From Actinacidiphila acididurans (lineage in GTDB: Bacteria > Actinomycetota > Actinomycetes > Streptomycetales > Streptomycetaceae): DNA of 64,000 bases. The stretch lies in the NCBI RefSeq assembly GCF_016918855.1, contig NZ_JADKYB010000011.1:186001-250000 (forward strand). The letters run 5' to 3'. Numbering within the stretch: the stretch's first letter is position 1; the number at the start of each line of letters is the position of its first letter. The notes beneath the pieces are model-generated. The model was not told the DNA's origin, did no database searches, and worked only from the letters and a program-made list of their open reading frames with translations. Positions 33,668 through 42,870 of this stretch are shown in pieces. A program made the translations under genes and the position numbers.

Positions 33668-34389
33668 GCGAATCCTCCCGTCACCCCGTACGCCTCGACG
33701 ACCTCATCGACTTCGTCAAGGACAGCCACCCCGGCAGCGACCCGCTCCAGGACCTGGAGCACGCCGTCACCGTCGCGACCCACCTCGGTGACGTCGCCGA
33801 CCACCTCATCGGCCACTTCGTGGACCAGGCCCGCCGGGCCGGCGCGTCCTGGACCGAGATCGGCCAGCACATGGGCGTGAGCAAGCAGGCCGCCCAGAAG
33901 CGGTTCGTGCCCAAGGTGCCCGAGGACGTCGACCTGTCCGACGCCGCCAGCTTCGGCCGCTTCACCCCGCGGGCCCGCAACGTCGTCCAGGCCGCCCAGG
34001 AAGAAGCCCGCACCGCCCTGCACGCCACCATCGAACCCGAGCACCTCGTGCTCGGCCTGCTGCACGAGCGCGGCGCCATCGCCGCCAAGATCTTCGAAGC
34101 GGCCGGCGTCACGCCCGACGCCGTCAGGGCCGCGGTCGCCACCCCCGGCGACCGCAAGCGCCCGGCCGACGGGCACCTGCCGGTCGGCGCGGCCACCAAG
34201 AAGGTGCTCCAGCTCGTGCTGCGCGAGGCACTGAGGCTGGGCCACAACTACATCGGCACCGAACACATCCTGCTCGGCGTCCTCAGCGACGACCAGGAAC
34301 CCGCCGCCCGCGCCCTCATCGCTCTCGGCATCACCCACGAGAACACCGAACAGACCGTCCTCGCCATGCTCGCCGACCTCACCGGCTGA
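33664..34389 (+). CDS. Clp N-terminal repeat protein with helix-turn-helix segment
   Basis: A 241-residue protein. Residues about 50-85 hold an HTH-like stretch, ARRAGASWTEIGQHMGVSKQAAQKRF. Residues about 95-240 are the double Clp-N repeat of ClpC-type chaperones: FTPRARNVVQAAQEEARTALHATIEPEHLVLGLL and then ATKKVLQLVLREALRLGHNYIGTEHILLGVL. There is no ATPase domain, so it is an adaptor or stand-alone substrate-binding module. The ATG overlaps the upstream stop and coincides with the predicted transcript start. Two perfect inverted repeats over its promoter suggest autoregulation. Confidence 0.92.
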   Translation: MSESSRHPVRLDDLIDFVKDSHPGSDPLQDLEHAVTVATHLGDVADHLIGHFVDQARRAGASWTEIGQHMGVSKQAAQKRFVPKVPEDVDLSDAASFGRFTPRARNVVQAAQEEARTALHATIEPEHLVLGLLHERGAIAAKIFEAAGVTPDAVRAAVATPGDRKRPADGHLPVGAATKKVLQLVLREALRLGHNYIGTEHILLGVLSDDQEPAARALIALGITHENTEQTVLAMLADLTG

Positions 34390-34432
34390 GCCCGGGCCCC
34401 GCCACCGACGCCCGTCCGGAACGGACGGCGCC

Positions 34433-35164
34433 TCACCCCTCCTTGCGCAACGCCAGCAACCGGTACACCGGATCGGCCCGCGGCACATCGGGATCCGGCA
34501 GCCGCTCCAGCCGCCGGACCAGCGTCCCGGACTCCTCCTCGTCCAGGGCCAGCGCCGAGGCGAAATGGCCGCGGGCCACGTCACTCGCCGTCCGGGCCGG
34601 CGAACGCCCCTGGCCGTGCCCGGTGAACCGGGCCTCGCCGGCCCGCCGCAGCCCGTGCTCCGAGGCCACCGCCATGACCCGCGGCGCCGCGTCGTACGCC
34701 CGCCGCACCCGGTACGGCGCCAGCAGCGCGTCCACGTCACTGTCCACGTCGTGACCGGCGACCTTGTCCACCGTCGTCACGAACACCCCGCCGGGCCGCA
34801 GCACCCGCGCGCACTCCGCGACCACCGCGGGCGCGTCCGGCAGCAGATGCAGCAGCCACACCGCGCACACCGCGTCCAGGCACCCGTCGGCGAACGGCAG
34901 CTTCTGGCAGTCGCCGAGCACCAGCGCGGGGCCCACCCGTTCGGCCGCCACCGCCAGCATGCCGGGCGCCGCGTCCGTCCCGAACACCCGCAGCCCGGGT
35001 CGCACCAGCCGCTCGGTGACCAGACCGGTTCCGCACCCCACGTCCAGCAGGGTGCGGGCCCGCTCCGGGACCAGCGCGAGGATCGCGCGGGCCGCGGACT
35101 GCGCGCGCGGCACACCCCCGCGGGTCGCGTCGTAACGCGCCGCCTCGACGTCGTAGTCCAGCAT
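34433..35164 (-). CDS. class I SAM-dependent methyltransferase
   Basis: A 243-residue methyltransferase. Motif I is TLLDVGCGTGLVTERL, followed by FGTDAAPGMLAVAAERV, LGDCQKLPFADGCLDAV and VLRPGGVFVTTVDK. The N-terminus MLDYDVEAARYDATRGGVPRAQ fits UbiE/small-molecule methyltransferases. The target is unknown. The ATG at 35164 is favoured over 35173 because TAGCAT ends 7 nt upstream, the spacing of a leaderless promoter. Confidence 0.9.
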   Translation of the reverse strand: MLDYDVEAARYDATRGGVPRAQSAARAILALVPERARTLLDVGCGTGLVTERLVRPGLRVFGTDAAPGMLAVAAERVGPALVLGDCQKLPFADGCLDAVCAVWLLHLLPDAPAVVAECARVLRPGGVFVTTVDKVAGHDVDSDVDALLAPYRVRRAYDAAPRVMAVASEHGLRRAGEARFTGHGQGRSPARTASDVARGHFASALALDEEESGTLVRRLERLPDPDVPRADPVYRLLALRKEG

Positions 35165-35171
35165 GCGGGAC

Positions 35172-35177
35172 ATGCTA
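35172..35177 (-). promoter_or_regulatory. -10 element of a leaderless promoter for the methyltransferase gene
   Basis: TAGCAT on the minus strand ends 7 nt before the ATG at 35164. The alternative ATG at 35173 lies inside this hexamer, which argues against it as the start. Confidence 0.45.
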
Positions 35178-35390
35178 GGCACCACAGATGAACAGCAGTT
35201 CACCCCGCACCTTGCGTACCGGTTACACCACGGGGCGCGTGTTACGGCACGCCGTACAATTCCTCACACTTCCCACAGGTCCCACCCGGCACGTCCCCGC
35301 CGGCCGCCGTATACGCACCCCGCGCGGGCCTGCGCGGCCCCACCGCTCACCTGGTCCGCATATCCGTGTACGCGCCGCGACCGCAGCCGA

Positions 35391-35396
35391 TACGCT
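35391..35396 (+). promoter_or_regulatory. possible -10 element of the SLATT/FtsK/phosphoesterase operon
   Basis: TACGCT fits TANNNT and lies 71 nt before the first start codon. No good -35 hexamer is seen 16-19 bp upstream. The rest of the 303-bp gap 35165-35467 shows nothing else I can support. Confidence 0.3.
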
Positions 35397-35467
35397 CACG
35401 GAATCGGAGTTCGTTACGGATCCGGTGCCTTTCGGTGCCGGGCCGGGCCGAAGGGGGAAGCAGCGCG

Positions 35468-36238
35468 ATGACGCTCGGGAGCGAGAGCGCGGGCGCCGCC
35501 GTCACGGCGGCCGGCACGGGCGCACTGGCCACGAGCGGGGCGAGCGACGCCCCCGCCACCGCGTCCCGCCGCCGCACCCGTCGTCGGCTCCTGCCCGCCC
35601 GCCGGCCCCGCGACCTGCAACTGCGGCCCTTCCCCGAGGTCGAGTCGGACGACTGGCACTCCCAGCGCGAGGCCCTCGCCGCGCTGCGGACCTGGGCCGA
35701 GCAGGGCGCCGAGGACGCCATCGACTGGTATCTGCGGGACAAGAAGCGCAAGCGCACCGGCTCCCGGCTGCTCCAGGGCCTGGCCATCGCCTTCGCCGTG
35801 GCCGGCACCGCGATCCCGCTGGGCACCGCCGCGGCCGGCGGCTCCGGCCAGGGCTGGGGATACGTCCTGCTGGCGCTGGCCGCCGGCTGCAAGGGCTTCG
35901 ACCACTTCTTCGGGCTCTCGTCGAGCTGGATGCGGGACATCGCCGTGGCCCACGCGATCCGCGCCGAACTCAACGCGGTCCGCCTGGAATGGGCCACCGA
36001 CGTGCTGCGGGCCGGCCGCGCCTCCGCCCGCCCCGGCGAATGGCTCCAGCCCTCCGAGGTCGAACGCCAACTCACCCTCATCGCCCGCCTGGTCAACGCC
36101 GTGCGCCAGCAGATCGACACCGAGACCGCCGACTGGCAGACCGAATTCCGCTCCCGCACCCGCCAGCTCAACGAACAGGGCGCCCTCCCGGCCGGCGCCG
36201 ACCGCCTGCCCGGCGCCCCGGGAGTCCCGGGGGCGTGA
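35468..36238 (+). CDS. SLATT/DUF4231-type two-helix membrane protein
   Basis: A 256-residue protein. After a disordered, basic N-terminus (1-60) there is a helix (61-95), two transmembrane helices (about 101-122 and 130-150), the conserved turn FDHFFGLSSSWMRDIAVAHAI, and a long amphipathic C-terminal helix region (about 160-238). This is the layout of SLATT domains (SMODS- and SLOG-associated two-helix membrane effectors), best known as pore-like effectors in bacterial conflict systems. GGGGGAAG precedes the ATG. The stop overlaps the next start by one base (TGATG), so it is the first gene of a three-gene operon. Confidence 0.8.
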   Translation: MTLGSESAGAAVTAAGTGALATSGASDAPATASRRRTRRRLLPARRPRDLQLRPFPEVESDDWHSQREALAALRTWAEQGAEDAIDWYLRDKKRKRTGSRLLQGLAIAFAVAGTAIPLGTAAAGGSGQGWGYVLLALAAGCKGFDHFFGLSSSWMRDIAVAHAIRAELNAVRLEWATDVLRAGRASARPGEWLQPSEVERQLTLIARLVNAVRQQIDTETADWQTEFRSRTRQLNEQGALPAGADRLPGAPGVPGA

Positions 36239-39200
36239 TGCGCCGCCTGCTCACCGTCGTCCTCCACGACGGCACGGAACACGACATCGCACTCACGGCG
36301 CCGGACTCCACGCCGATCGCGGAGGTGTACCGGCGGTTCGCCGTGCGGTGGGGGGAGCCGCCGGAGGACGGGACGGCCCCCCGGACGTTCCGCTTTGTCT
36401 TCGACGGGTCGAAGGCCGTCGGCGAACCGGTCGAGCAGGGCCGGTTGTACGCCGGGCGTCTGGCCCTGGACCCGGACCTGACGCTCGGCCGGTCCCCGCT
36501 GCGCGACGGCGTGCGGGTGGGGTTCGGGGCGCCGGACGAGCGGGGCGTGGTGCCGGACGGCGAGTTCGAGCTGCGCGTGGTGGCCGGCACGGACGCGGGA
36601 CGGGTCGTACGCATCTCACGGAGCACGCAGCGGGAGCTGGTCGTGATCCCGATGGGGGGCGTCCCGGACACGCGCCACCGCTCGGCCACGTTCGTGCTGC
36701 ACATGAACGGTGGTGATCGCTTGGACGTCGCGGCCATCCACGGCGGACCGATGGCGCTGGACGGTCAGCTCCTGCGCCCGACCGGCTTCCGGCAGCGCAA
36801 CCCCGGCCTCGCGATCGAGGGCGGGAAGGCGTACCCATGGCCCTCCGGCGCCCTGCTGACCATCCACGACCGTTGCCTGGAGTTCGGACCCGCGGTGCAG
36901 GACGGGGAGCCCGAGGGGTACGCCGAGGTCGGCCCGGGCGGTACCAGGTGGTTCAACCGACCGCCTCGCCGGTTACGCGTCACCGCCGTCCCGGTGGACG
37001 AGGAGACCCGCCCCGGCAGGCGCCCCCTGAGATCCGGCCTGCGGCTGCCCGGCCGACGCCGCCCCGAGCCGCCGGCCGGCGAACCGACCGCCCGCCGCCG
37101 GACGCTGCCCGGCCCGGTGGAGATCCGCCGGGCGGTCGGCGGCCGCTTGATGTGGGAACGCCGGCCGGTCGACAAGGACTTCCTGCGTCTGCGCTGCGGC
37201 CTGCTCCTGTCCGACACCGCGGTCGGTGAGTCGGCACGACAGGAGTCCGCAGTGTCCGGCCCCACGGATCCGCCGGATCCGCTGCCGGCCCCGGTGGGCC
37301 GGGATCCCGAGGCCAGGGCCGTCGACCTGACCCGTCACGGTGTCATCGGTCTCGCCGGCAGTGACGACCGGGTGCACCGCGCCGCCGCCTGGCTCGCCGC
37401 TCAAACCGCCGTCCTGCACCGCCCGCAGGACGTGGTGCTGCGGGTGCTGGCCGCCGACGAGCAGGCCGCCGCGGACTGGCGTTGGCTGCGCTGGCTGCCG
37501 CGGTCCGGCACCGAGTTCGACCGGGACGACCGGCCGCGCGTGTACGCCGGCCGGGAGAGCGTCGCGGCTCAGATGCCCGAACTGCTCGCCCTGCTGCGTG
37601 AACCCGGCGGATACGGGTCCGGTGCCGGGCCCGCGGACCCCGGCGGTCCCCGACAGCAGGGTCCGTACTCCCCGGACGCCGGAAGCCGCCCGGCCGTCCT
37701 GCTGATCCTGGACGGGGTGCGGGCCCTGTGGACCGTGCCGGGGATCCGCCAGCTCATCGAGCGGGGACCCTCGGCGGGCGTGTACGTGATCTGTACCGCG
37801 GCGCGAGCGCCGGAACTGCCGCCGCAGTGCGGCGCGGACATCACACTGACGGACCGGCCGCTGTACACCGCGGCCCGCGGGCGCCCCGTACGGATCCTGC
37901 CCGACCTGCCGCCCCGGTCCTGGTTCGACGAGGTCGCCCGGGCGCTGGCGCCGATACGGGACGCGGAGACCGAGCGGCGGGCCCGGGACCTGCGGACCGG
38001 TCCGCTGCTGGAACTGCTGGACCTGGAGCCGCCCGACCCGGCCGTGATCGCCGCCCGCTGGCAGACCAGGCCCCGGTCCACCTCGGCCGCCGTCGGGCGA
38101 GGCGAAGGCGGGGCGTTCGAGCTCGACCTGCGCCGGCACGGCCCGCACGCCCTGGTGACCGGTGCCACCGGCTCGGGCAAGACGGAGTTCCTGCGCGCCT
38201 GGGTGGCCTCGCTCGCGGTCGCGAACCGGCCCGACGAGCTGCAGTTCGTCCTCATCGACTACAAGGGCGGCGCCGCCTTCGGCCCGCTCGCCGAACTGCC
38301 GCACGTCACCACCCTGCTGACCGACCTGGACAGCGTCGCGGCGAACCGGATCCTGACCCGGCTGGCGGCTGCCCTGCGCGAGCGTGAGAGCCGACTGGTC
38401 GCCGCCCGGGCCAAGGACCTGGAGGACTACCAATACCTGCGCGAGCGCGACCCGGCCCTGCCGGCGCTGCCCAGGCTGGTCGTCGTGGTGGAGGAATTCG
38501 CCTCCCTGGTACGGGAGTTCCCCGAGCTGGTGGCCGGCCTGGCGAACCTCGCCCAGCGCGGCAGGTCGCTCGGCGTCCACCTGGTGCTGGCCACCCAGCG
38601 GCCGGCAGGCGTCGTCTCCACCGACCTGCGGGCGCTCACCAATTTGCGGGTGGCGCTCCGGGTCGTGGACAGCGCCGAGAGCGTCGACGTGATCGACGCG
38701 CCGGACGCCGGGCACATCCCCCGCAGCGCTCCCGGCCGGGCGTTCGTCCGTACCGGAACCGCCGACCTCGTCGAGATCCAGACCGCCTGGGCCGGCGGGA
38801 TCACCGCCGAGGACACCGCGGTCCTCGTACGGGAGCTGGACGCGGCCGGCGCGACGCCCCCGCCCGCGGATCCGCTCCCGCTCCCGTACGACACCCCCAC
38901 CGACCTGGACCGGCTCGCCGAGGCGGTCACGCGGGCCGCGGACCTGCTGGACGTACCGCAGGTGCCCGGGCCGCTGCCGCCGCCGCTGCCGCCCTCGATC
39001 ACCCTCGGCGACCTGCCGCCGCTCCCGACCACCGGCCGCGACCTGGCGCCGGTGCCGTACGGGCTGGAGGACGTGCCCGACGAACTCGACCGGCGGACCG
39101 CGGTGTTCGACCTGGTCTCCGACTCCGCGCTGGCCGTGGTCGGTGCCCCGCGCAGCGGCCGCTCGCAGTTCCTGCGCACCTTCGCCGCCTCCGTCGCGCG

Positions 39201-40878
39201 CCGGCACAGCACCGCCGACGTGCACCTGTTCGCGGTCGACGCCGGGGACGGCGCGCTCCAGGCGCTGGCCGAACTGCCGCACTGCGGGGCTGTGGTGAAC
39301 CGCTACCGGCCCGAGCGGCTGGCCCGGCTGATCGGCAGGCTGACCGCCACCGTCTACTCGCGCCGCGAACTGCTGGCGGCCGGCGGCTTCGCCGACGTCA
39401 CCAGCCAGCGCCAGGCCGTGCCGGTCGCCCGCCGGCTGCCGTATCTGGTGCTGCTGATCGACCGCTGGGAGGAGTTCGTCGCCTGCGCCGAGGAATGGGA
39501 CGGCGGATCGATGGTGGACGAGATGACCCGGCTGCTGCGGGAGGGGCCCTCGGCCGGGGTCCGGGTGATCGTGACGGGGGAGGTCCGGCTGCTGACCAAC
39601 TCCCGGTTCGCGTCCCTGGTCGGCGACCGGCTGCTGCTCGACCTCGGCTCCCGCAGGGAGGACTGGGCCGGTCTCGCCCTCGGCCGGGCGACGGCCCCGG
39701 TCCGGCTGAACCCGGGCCGGGCGTTGCGCCCGTTCTCCGCCGCGGAGGTCCAGATCGCGCTGCTGGACGGGGTGCCCACCACCCGCGGCCAGACCGACGC
39801 CCTGGACCGCCTCGCCGTCGAGGTACGGGCCCGGGACGCCGATGTGCCCGAGACCCGGCGGCCGTTCCGGATCGAGGACACGCCCAGGGCCGCGGACCAG
39901 TTCCACGTCGGAGCCGGCCGGGGCCGCCCGGTGGGCCGGGAGGACGTGCTGGCCTGGCTGCGCGACCGGCACGCCACCGGCGCGTCCGCCGCGCTGCTCG
40001 GCCCGCGCCGGGCCGGCAAGACCTGGGTGCTGGAGGAGCTGTCCCGGCGGATGGTCGCCGACGGCTTCCGCGCGGTGCACGCCCTGGTGGTGCCGCAGGC
40101 AGGCGGCGCTGTCGACAGTCCCGACGCCCTTGCCGCGATCCTGGACCGGGAGGTGCGCGAGGCCGCCTCCCCGGCCGAGGCGCTGCTCGACAAGGCCGCG
40201 GCCGGCACCGGCTCGGCGCGGCTGATGTTCCTGCTGGACGAGGTGGGCCGGCTGGCCGGCTACGGCCCGGCCGCCGTCTCCTGGCTGCGCGACCTCGGCC
40301 AGGCCGGCGCCTGGCTGGTCTACACCGGCACCGAGAAGGACTGGCGGGCCGTGGTCCGGCACGCGCTGACCCTGCCCGGCTCCAGTTTCGGCAACGACGT
40401 CAACGCCCGCCCGCTCGGCCCGCTGGACACCGACGCGGCCGTGGACTTCCTGTCCGGCACCGCCGCCAACCTCGGCGTCAACCTCGGCCGGGACACCACC
40501 GCCGCGCGGATCGTGGACCACGTCGGCACCTGGCCGTTCTACCTCCAGGTCGCCGGCGACGCGGTCGTGCGGTCCGTGCAGGGCAACGACCTGGGCCCGC
40601 TCACCGGCACCGACGCGCTGCAGTCCCTGCTCGACCAGCGGCTGCTGGACGACTGGACGCATCACTTCGCGGCCCGCTGGGCGGAGATCGGCCCGGCCGG
40701 GCGGGCCGCGCTGCTGACCGCGCCCGGCACCATGCCCACCGACGCCTCGCTCGCCCAGCGCCAGGACCTGCGTGAGGTGGGCCTGCTGCGGCCGGGGGAG
40801 CAGTGGCTCGACGACCGCCCGTTCCTCGGCTGGATCGCCAGGAACTCCATCTCGTTGCGCGACGGGGAGTCAGGATGA
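36238..40878 (+). CDS. soluble EssC-like FtsK/SpoIIIE ATPase with C-terminal STAND-like ATPase
   Basis: A 1546-residue protein. Residues 1-240 match the beta-grasp/FHA-like N-terminus of streptomycete EssC-type proteins (SPLRDGVRVGFG, WFNRPPRRLR). The segment MWERRPVDKDFLRLRCG, which normally follows the membrane helices, comes directly after; no transmembrane helix is present. The first FtsK domain has Walker A GATGSGKTE (about 642) and Walker B LVVVVEEF (about 747). The second has a degenerate Walker A GAPRSGRSQ (about 968) and LVLLIDRW. From about 1240 a STAND/AAA-like domain follows with GPRRAGKT (1255) and LMFLLDEVG, then a winged-helix-like tail. Leu at 36973-36975 is TTA, so translation should depend on bldA tRNA. 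Its function is inferred only. Confidence 0.88.
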   Translation: MRRLLTVVLHDGTEHDIALTAPDSTPIAEVYRRFAVRWGEPPEDGTAPRTFRFVFDGSKAVGEPVEQGRLYAGRLALDPDLTLGRSPLRDGVRVGFGAPDERGVVPDGEFELRVVAGTDAGRVVRISRSTQRELVVIPMGGVPDTRHRSATFVLHMNGGDRLDVAAIHGGPMALDGQLLRPTGFRQRNPGLAIEGGKAYPWPSGALLTIHDRCLEFGPAVQDGEPEGYAEVGPGGTRWFNRPPRRLRVTAVPVDEETRPGRRPLRSGLRLPGRRRPEPPAGEPTARRRTLPGPVEIRRAVGGRLMWERRPVDKDFLRLRCGLLLSDTAVGESARQESAVSGPTDPPDPLPAPVGRDPEARAVDLTRHGVIGLAGSDDRVHRAAAWLAAQTAVLHRPQDVVLRVLAADEQAAADWRWLRWLPRSGTEFDRDDRPRVYAGRESVAAQMPELLALLREPGGYGSGAGPADPGGPRQQGPYSPDAGSRPAVLLILDGVRALWTVPGIRQLIERGPSAGVYVICTAARAPELPPQCGADITLTDRPLYTAARGRPVRILPDLPPRSWFDEVARALAPIRDAETERRARDLRTGPLLELLDLEPPDPAVIAARWQTRPRSTSAAVGRGEGGAFELDLRRHGPHALVTGATGSGKTEFLRAWVASLAVANRPDELQFVLIDYKGGAAFGPLAELPHVTTLLTDLDSVAANRILTRLAAALRERESRLVAARAKDLEDYQYLRERDPALPALPRLVVVVEEFASLVREFPELVAGLANLAQRGRSLGVHLVLATQRPAGVVSTDLRALTNLRVALRVVDSAESVDVIDAPDAGHIPRSAPGRAFVRTGTADLVEIQTAWAGGITAEDTAVLVRELDAAGATPPPADPLPLPYDTPTDLDRLAEAVTRAADLLDVPQVPGPLPPPLPPSITLGDLPPLPTTGRDLAPVPYGLEDVPDELDRRTAVFDLVSDSALAVVGAPRSGRSQFLRTFAASVARRHSTADVHLFAVDAGDGALQALAELPHCGAVVNRYRPERLARLIGRLTATVYSRRELLAAGGFADVTSQRQAVPVARRLPYLVLLIDRWEEFVACAEEWDGGSMVDEMTRLLREGPSAGVRVIVTGEVRLLTNSRFASLVGDRLLLDLGSRREDWAGLALGRATAPVRLNPGRALRPFSAAEVQIALLDGVPTTRGQTDALDRLAVEVRARDADVPETRRPFRIEDTPRAADQFHVGAGRGRPVGREDVLAWLRDRHATGASAALLGPRRAGKTWVLEELSRRMVADGFRAVHALVVPQAGGAVDSPDALAAILDREVREAASPAEALLDKAAAGTGSARLMFLLDEVGRLAGYGPAAVSWLRDLGQAGAWLVYTGTEKDWRAVVRHALTLPGSSFGNDVNARPLGPLDTDAAVDFLSGTAANLGVNLGRDTTAARIVDHVGTWPFYLQVAGDAVVRSVQGNDLGPLTGTDALQSLLDQRLLDDWTHHFAARWAEIGPAGRAALLTAPGTMPTDASLAQRQDLREVGLLRPGEQWLDDRPFLGWIARNSISLRDGESG

Positions 40879-42854
40879 GCGTCTTCCGGCCCAGCCGCTC
40901 CTACGAGCCCGCGCTGGACATCCGGTTGCCCGGGCCGGCCGCAGGCACCGCCGCCGGGTGGCCGGTGCCCGGCTGGGTGCGGCCGCTCGCCGAGGCCGGC
41001 GCCCCCAACAGCGAGACCTGGCTGGTCGTGCTGGGCCGCCGGGCCGGCAAGACCTGGCTGGCCCACGGCCTGGCGCAGCTACGGGACCCACGCACCACGG
41101 TCGTGGTCGACCTCAGGAAGGCCGCCGACGTCAGGCGCAGCCGGCTCGGCGTGCTCACCGGCGGCCGCGCCGCCCCGCCGGTCGGCCCGGGCACCCTGGT
41201 CGTGGTCGACGAGCCCGCGCTCGGCCCGGGCGCCCTGGACCCGGCGGTGCTCGCCGAGGGACTGGGCCGGGTGCGCCGCACCGGGGCGGTGCCGCTGGTC
41301 CTGCTCACCCCGGCCGAGAGCGCCCTGCTGCTGCCGCACCTGAGCGCCGACGCCTGGAAGGACGTGATCCGCCCGCCGGCCCTCACCGACGAGGAGTGCG
41401 CCCGGATGACCGGCCGCGCCCCCGGCTGGGCCCCGGACCTGGCCGCCCGGCTGCGGCAGGCGGAGCCGGCCTGGCTGCACACCCCCTTCCTGCTCGAACT
41501 CGCCCTGCGCACCGGCGAGGACCACCCGGGCCTGCGCGCGGACCCGGAAGCGCTGGCCGCCGCGGCGGTCGAGACGGCCGAGGACCAGCACGCCTACATC
41601 GAGCAGTGGTTCCAGCAGGGCCTGGCGCCCGGGCACCGCGCCGCGCTGCGGGCCGCACGCTGGCGCGCCGCCGGGCTGACCCCGCCCGGCACCCTCGGGC
41701 AGCCCGACCGCGAGCTCGCCGCCGACCCGGTGCTGACCCGGCACCTGCCCGAGGTGCTGCGCGTCCACCACATCTCCGACCTGCACCACGGCGGGCGGCT
41801 GCGCGACACCGTGGACGCCAAGGACGGCTCGCAGGCCGGCCAGAAGATCGCCACGCTGGCCGGCGCCGGCACCCCCATGGACGGCTACCTCGACCACGTC
41901 CGCCAACTCCGCGCCCAGGGCCGCGCCCCGCACCTCATCGTGGTCACCGGCGACGTCGTCAACCGGCCGCAGGACGCGTACGGGCAGTCCGCCCGGGAGT
42001 GGCTGCGCGAGCTGGCCGGACTGCTCGCCCCGCACCGCGACCTGCGCGGCGAACCCACGATCGTCCTGGTCGGCGGCAATCACGACGTGTCCTGGGAACT
42101 CGCCCTCGACCCGTCGCCGCAGGCCCGCCACCAGTGGTTCGCCGACGTCTTCGCCGACTACCCGCACCCCGACCTGCACCTGCCCGACCCGGCCGACCGC
42201 CGGCTCTACGTGGCCTATCCCCGGGTGGGGCTGCGCTTCGCCCTGCTCGGCAGCGCCGAATCCGGCGGCGAGGTGGCCCGCGACACCGACCGCGACCGGC
42301 TGCGCGCCGTCCACGAGGCGTACCTGGCGGCCGGCCGCGCCGCCGACGAGGACGCGGTCGCCGCGATCGTCCACGACTTCGAACGGCTCGACCCGGGCGT
42401 CGTCAACAGCGCCGTGCTGGATCGCCTCGCGGCGCAGGAGGGCTGGGTGACCGTGGCTGCGCTGCACCACCCCCTCTCCCCGGTCCCGACGGTGGAGGTC
42501 GCGCCCTACTCCGGGGTGGTCAACGCTGGCCGGGCCAAACGGGCGCTTTCCGGCTCCGCCACCGCACTTGTCCTCCACGGCCACACCCATCTCGCCTTCG
42601 GCGCCGCCGAACGTCTGCTCGGCGCCGGGCGGCCCTGGACCGTACGTATCGCCGGGGCCCCGGCGTTGGCCAGCAGCGAGACGGAGGAACGCAACGGCTA
42701 CAACGAGGTGTTCCTCTTCCGGGAAGGCGCCCGCCATACGCTCGCCGTCCGCACGGTCCGCTTGGACGGGGGTCAGTGGACCCCCGAGCCCGAATTCGCC
42801 TTCCGCCCGGGCGCGGCCGAGGAACTCGACCTCTCGGCGCTCTGCGCGGACTGA
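40875..42854 (+). CDS. STAND-like ATPase fused to calcineurin-type metallophosphoesterase
   Basis: A 659-residue protein. The N-terminal P-loop domain has Walker A GRRAGKT (54-60) and Walker B LVVVDEP (about 109-115), close in sequence to the last ATPase of the preceding protein. A helical region (about 130-290) follows. The metallophosphoesterase domain (about 295-620) has all motifs: ISDLHHGG, VTGDVVN, GGNHD, LHHPLSP and HGHTH. These enzymes are phosphodiesterases, nucleases or phosphatases. ATG 40875 overlaps the upstream stop as ATGA, so the two are coupled. I infer an NTPase-controlled phosphoesterase acting with the FtsK-like and SLATT-like proteins. Confidence 0.9.
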   Translation: MSVFRPSRSYEPALDIRLPGPAAGTAAGWPVPGWVRPLAEAGAPNSETWLVVLGRRAGKTWLAHGLAQLRDPRTTVVVDLRKAADVRRSRLGVLTGGRAAPPVGPGTLVVVDEPALGPGALDPAVLAEGLGRVRRTGAVPLVLLTPAESALLLPHLSADAWKDVIRPPALTDEECARMTGRAPGWAPDLAARLRQAEPAWLHTPFLLELALRTGEDHPGLRADPEALAAAAVETAEDQHAYIEQWFQQGLAPGHRAALRAARWRAAGLTPPGTLGQPDRELAADPVLTRHLPEVLRVHHISDLHHGGRLRDTVDAKDGSQAGQKIATLAGAGTPMDGYLDHVRQLRAQGRAPHLIVVTGDVVNRPQDAYGQSAREWLRELAGLLAPHRDLRGEPTIVLVGGNHDVSWELALDPSPQARHQWFADVFADYPHPDLHLPDPADRRLYVAYPRVGLRFALLGSAESGGEVARDTDRDRLRAVHEAYLAAGRAADEDAVAAIVHDFERLDPGVVNSAVLDRLAAQEGWVTVAALHHPLSPVPTVEVAPYSGVVNAGRAKRALSGSATALVLHGHTHLAFGAAERLLGAGRPWTVRIAGAPALASSETEERNGYNEVFLFREGARHTLAVRTVRLDGGQWTPEPEFAFRPGAAEELDLSALCAD

Positions 42855-42870
42855 ATTCGCCCGGAACACC

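Noticed and set aside
35468..42854. A type VII secretion locus
   Set aside because: No WXG100, EccB, EccD, EccE or mycosin gene is nearby, and the FtsK-like protein lacks membrane helices.
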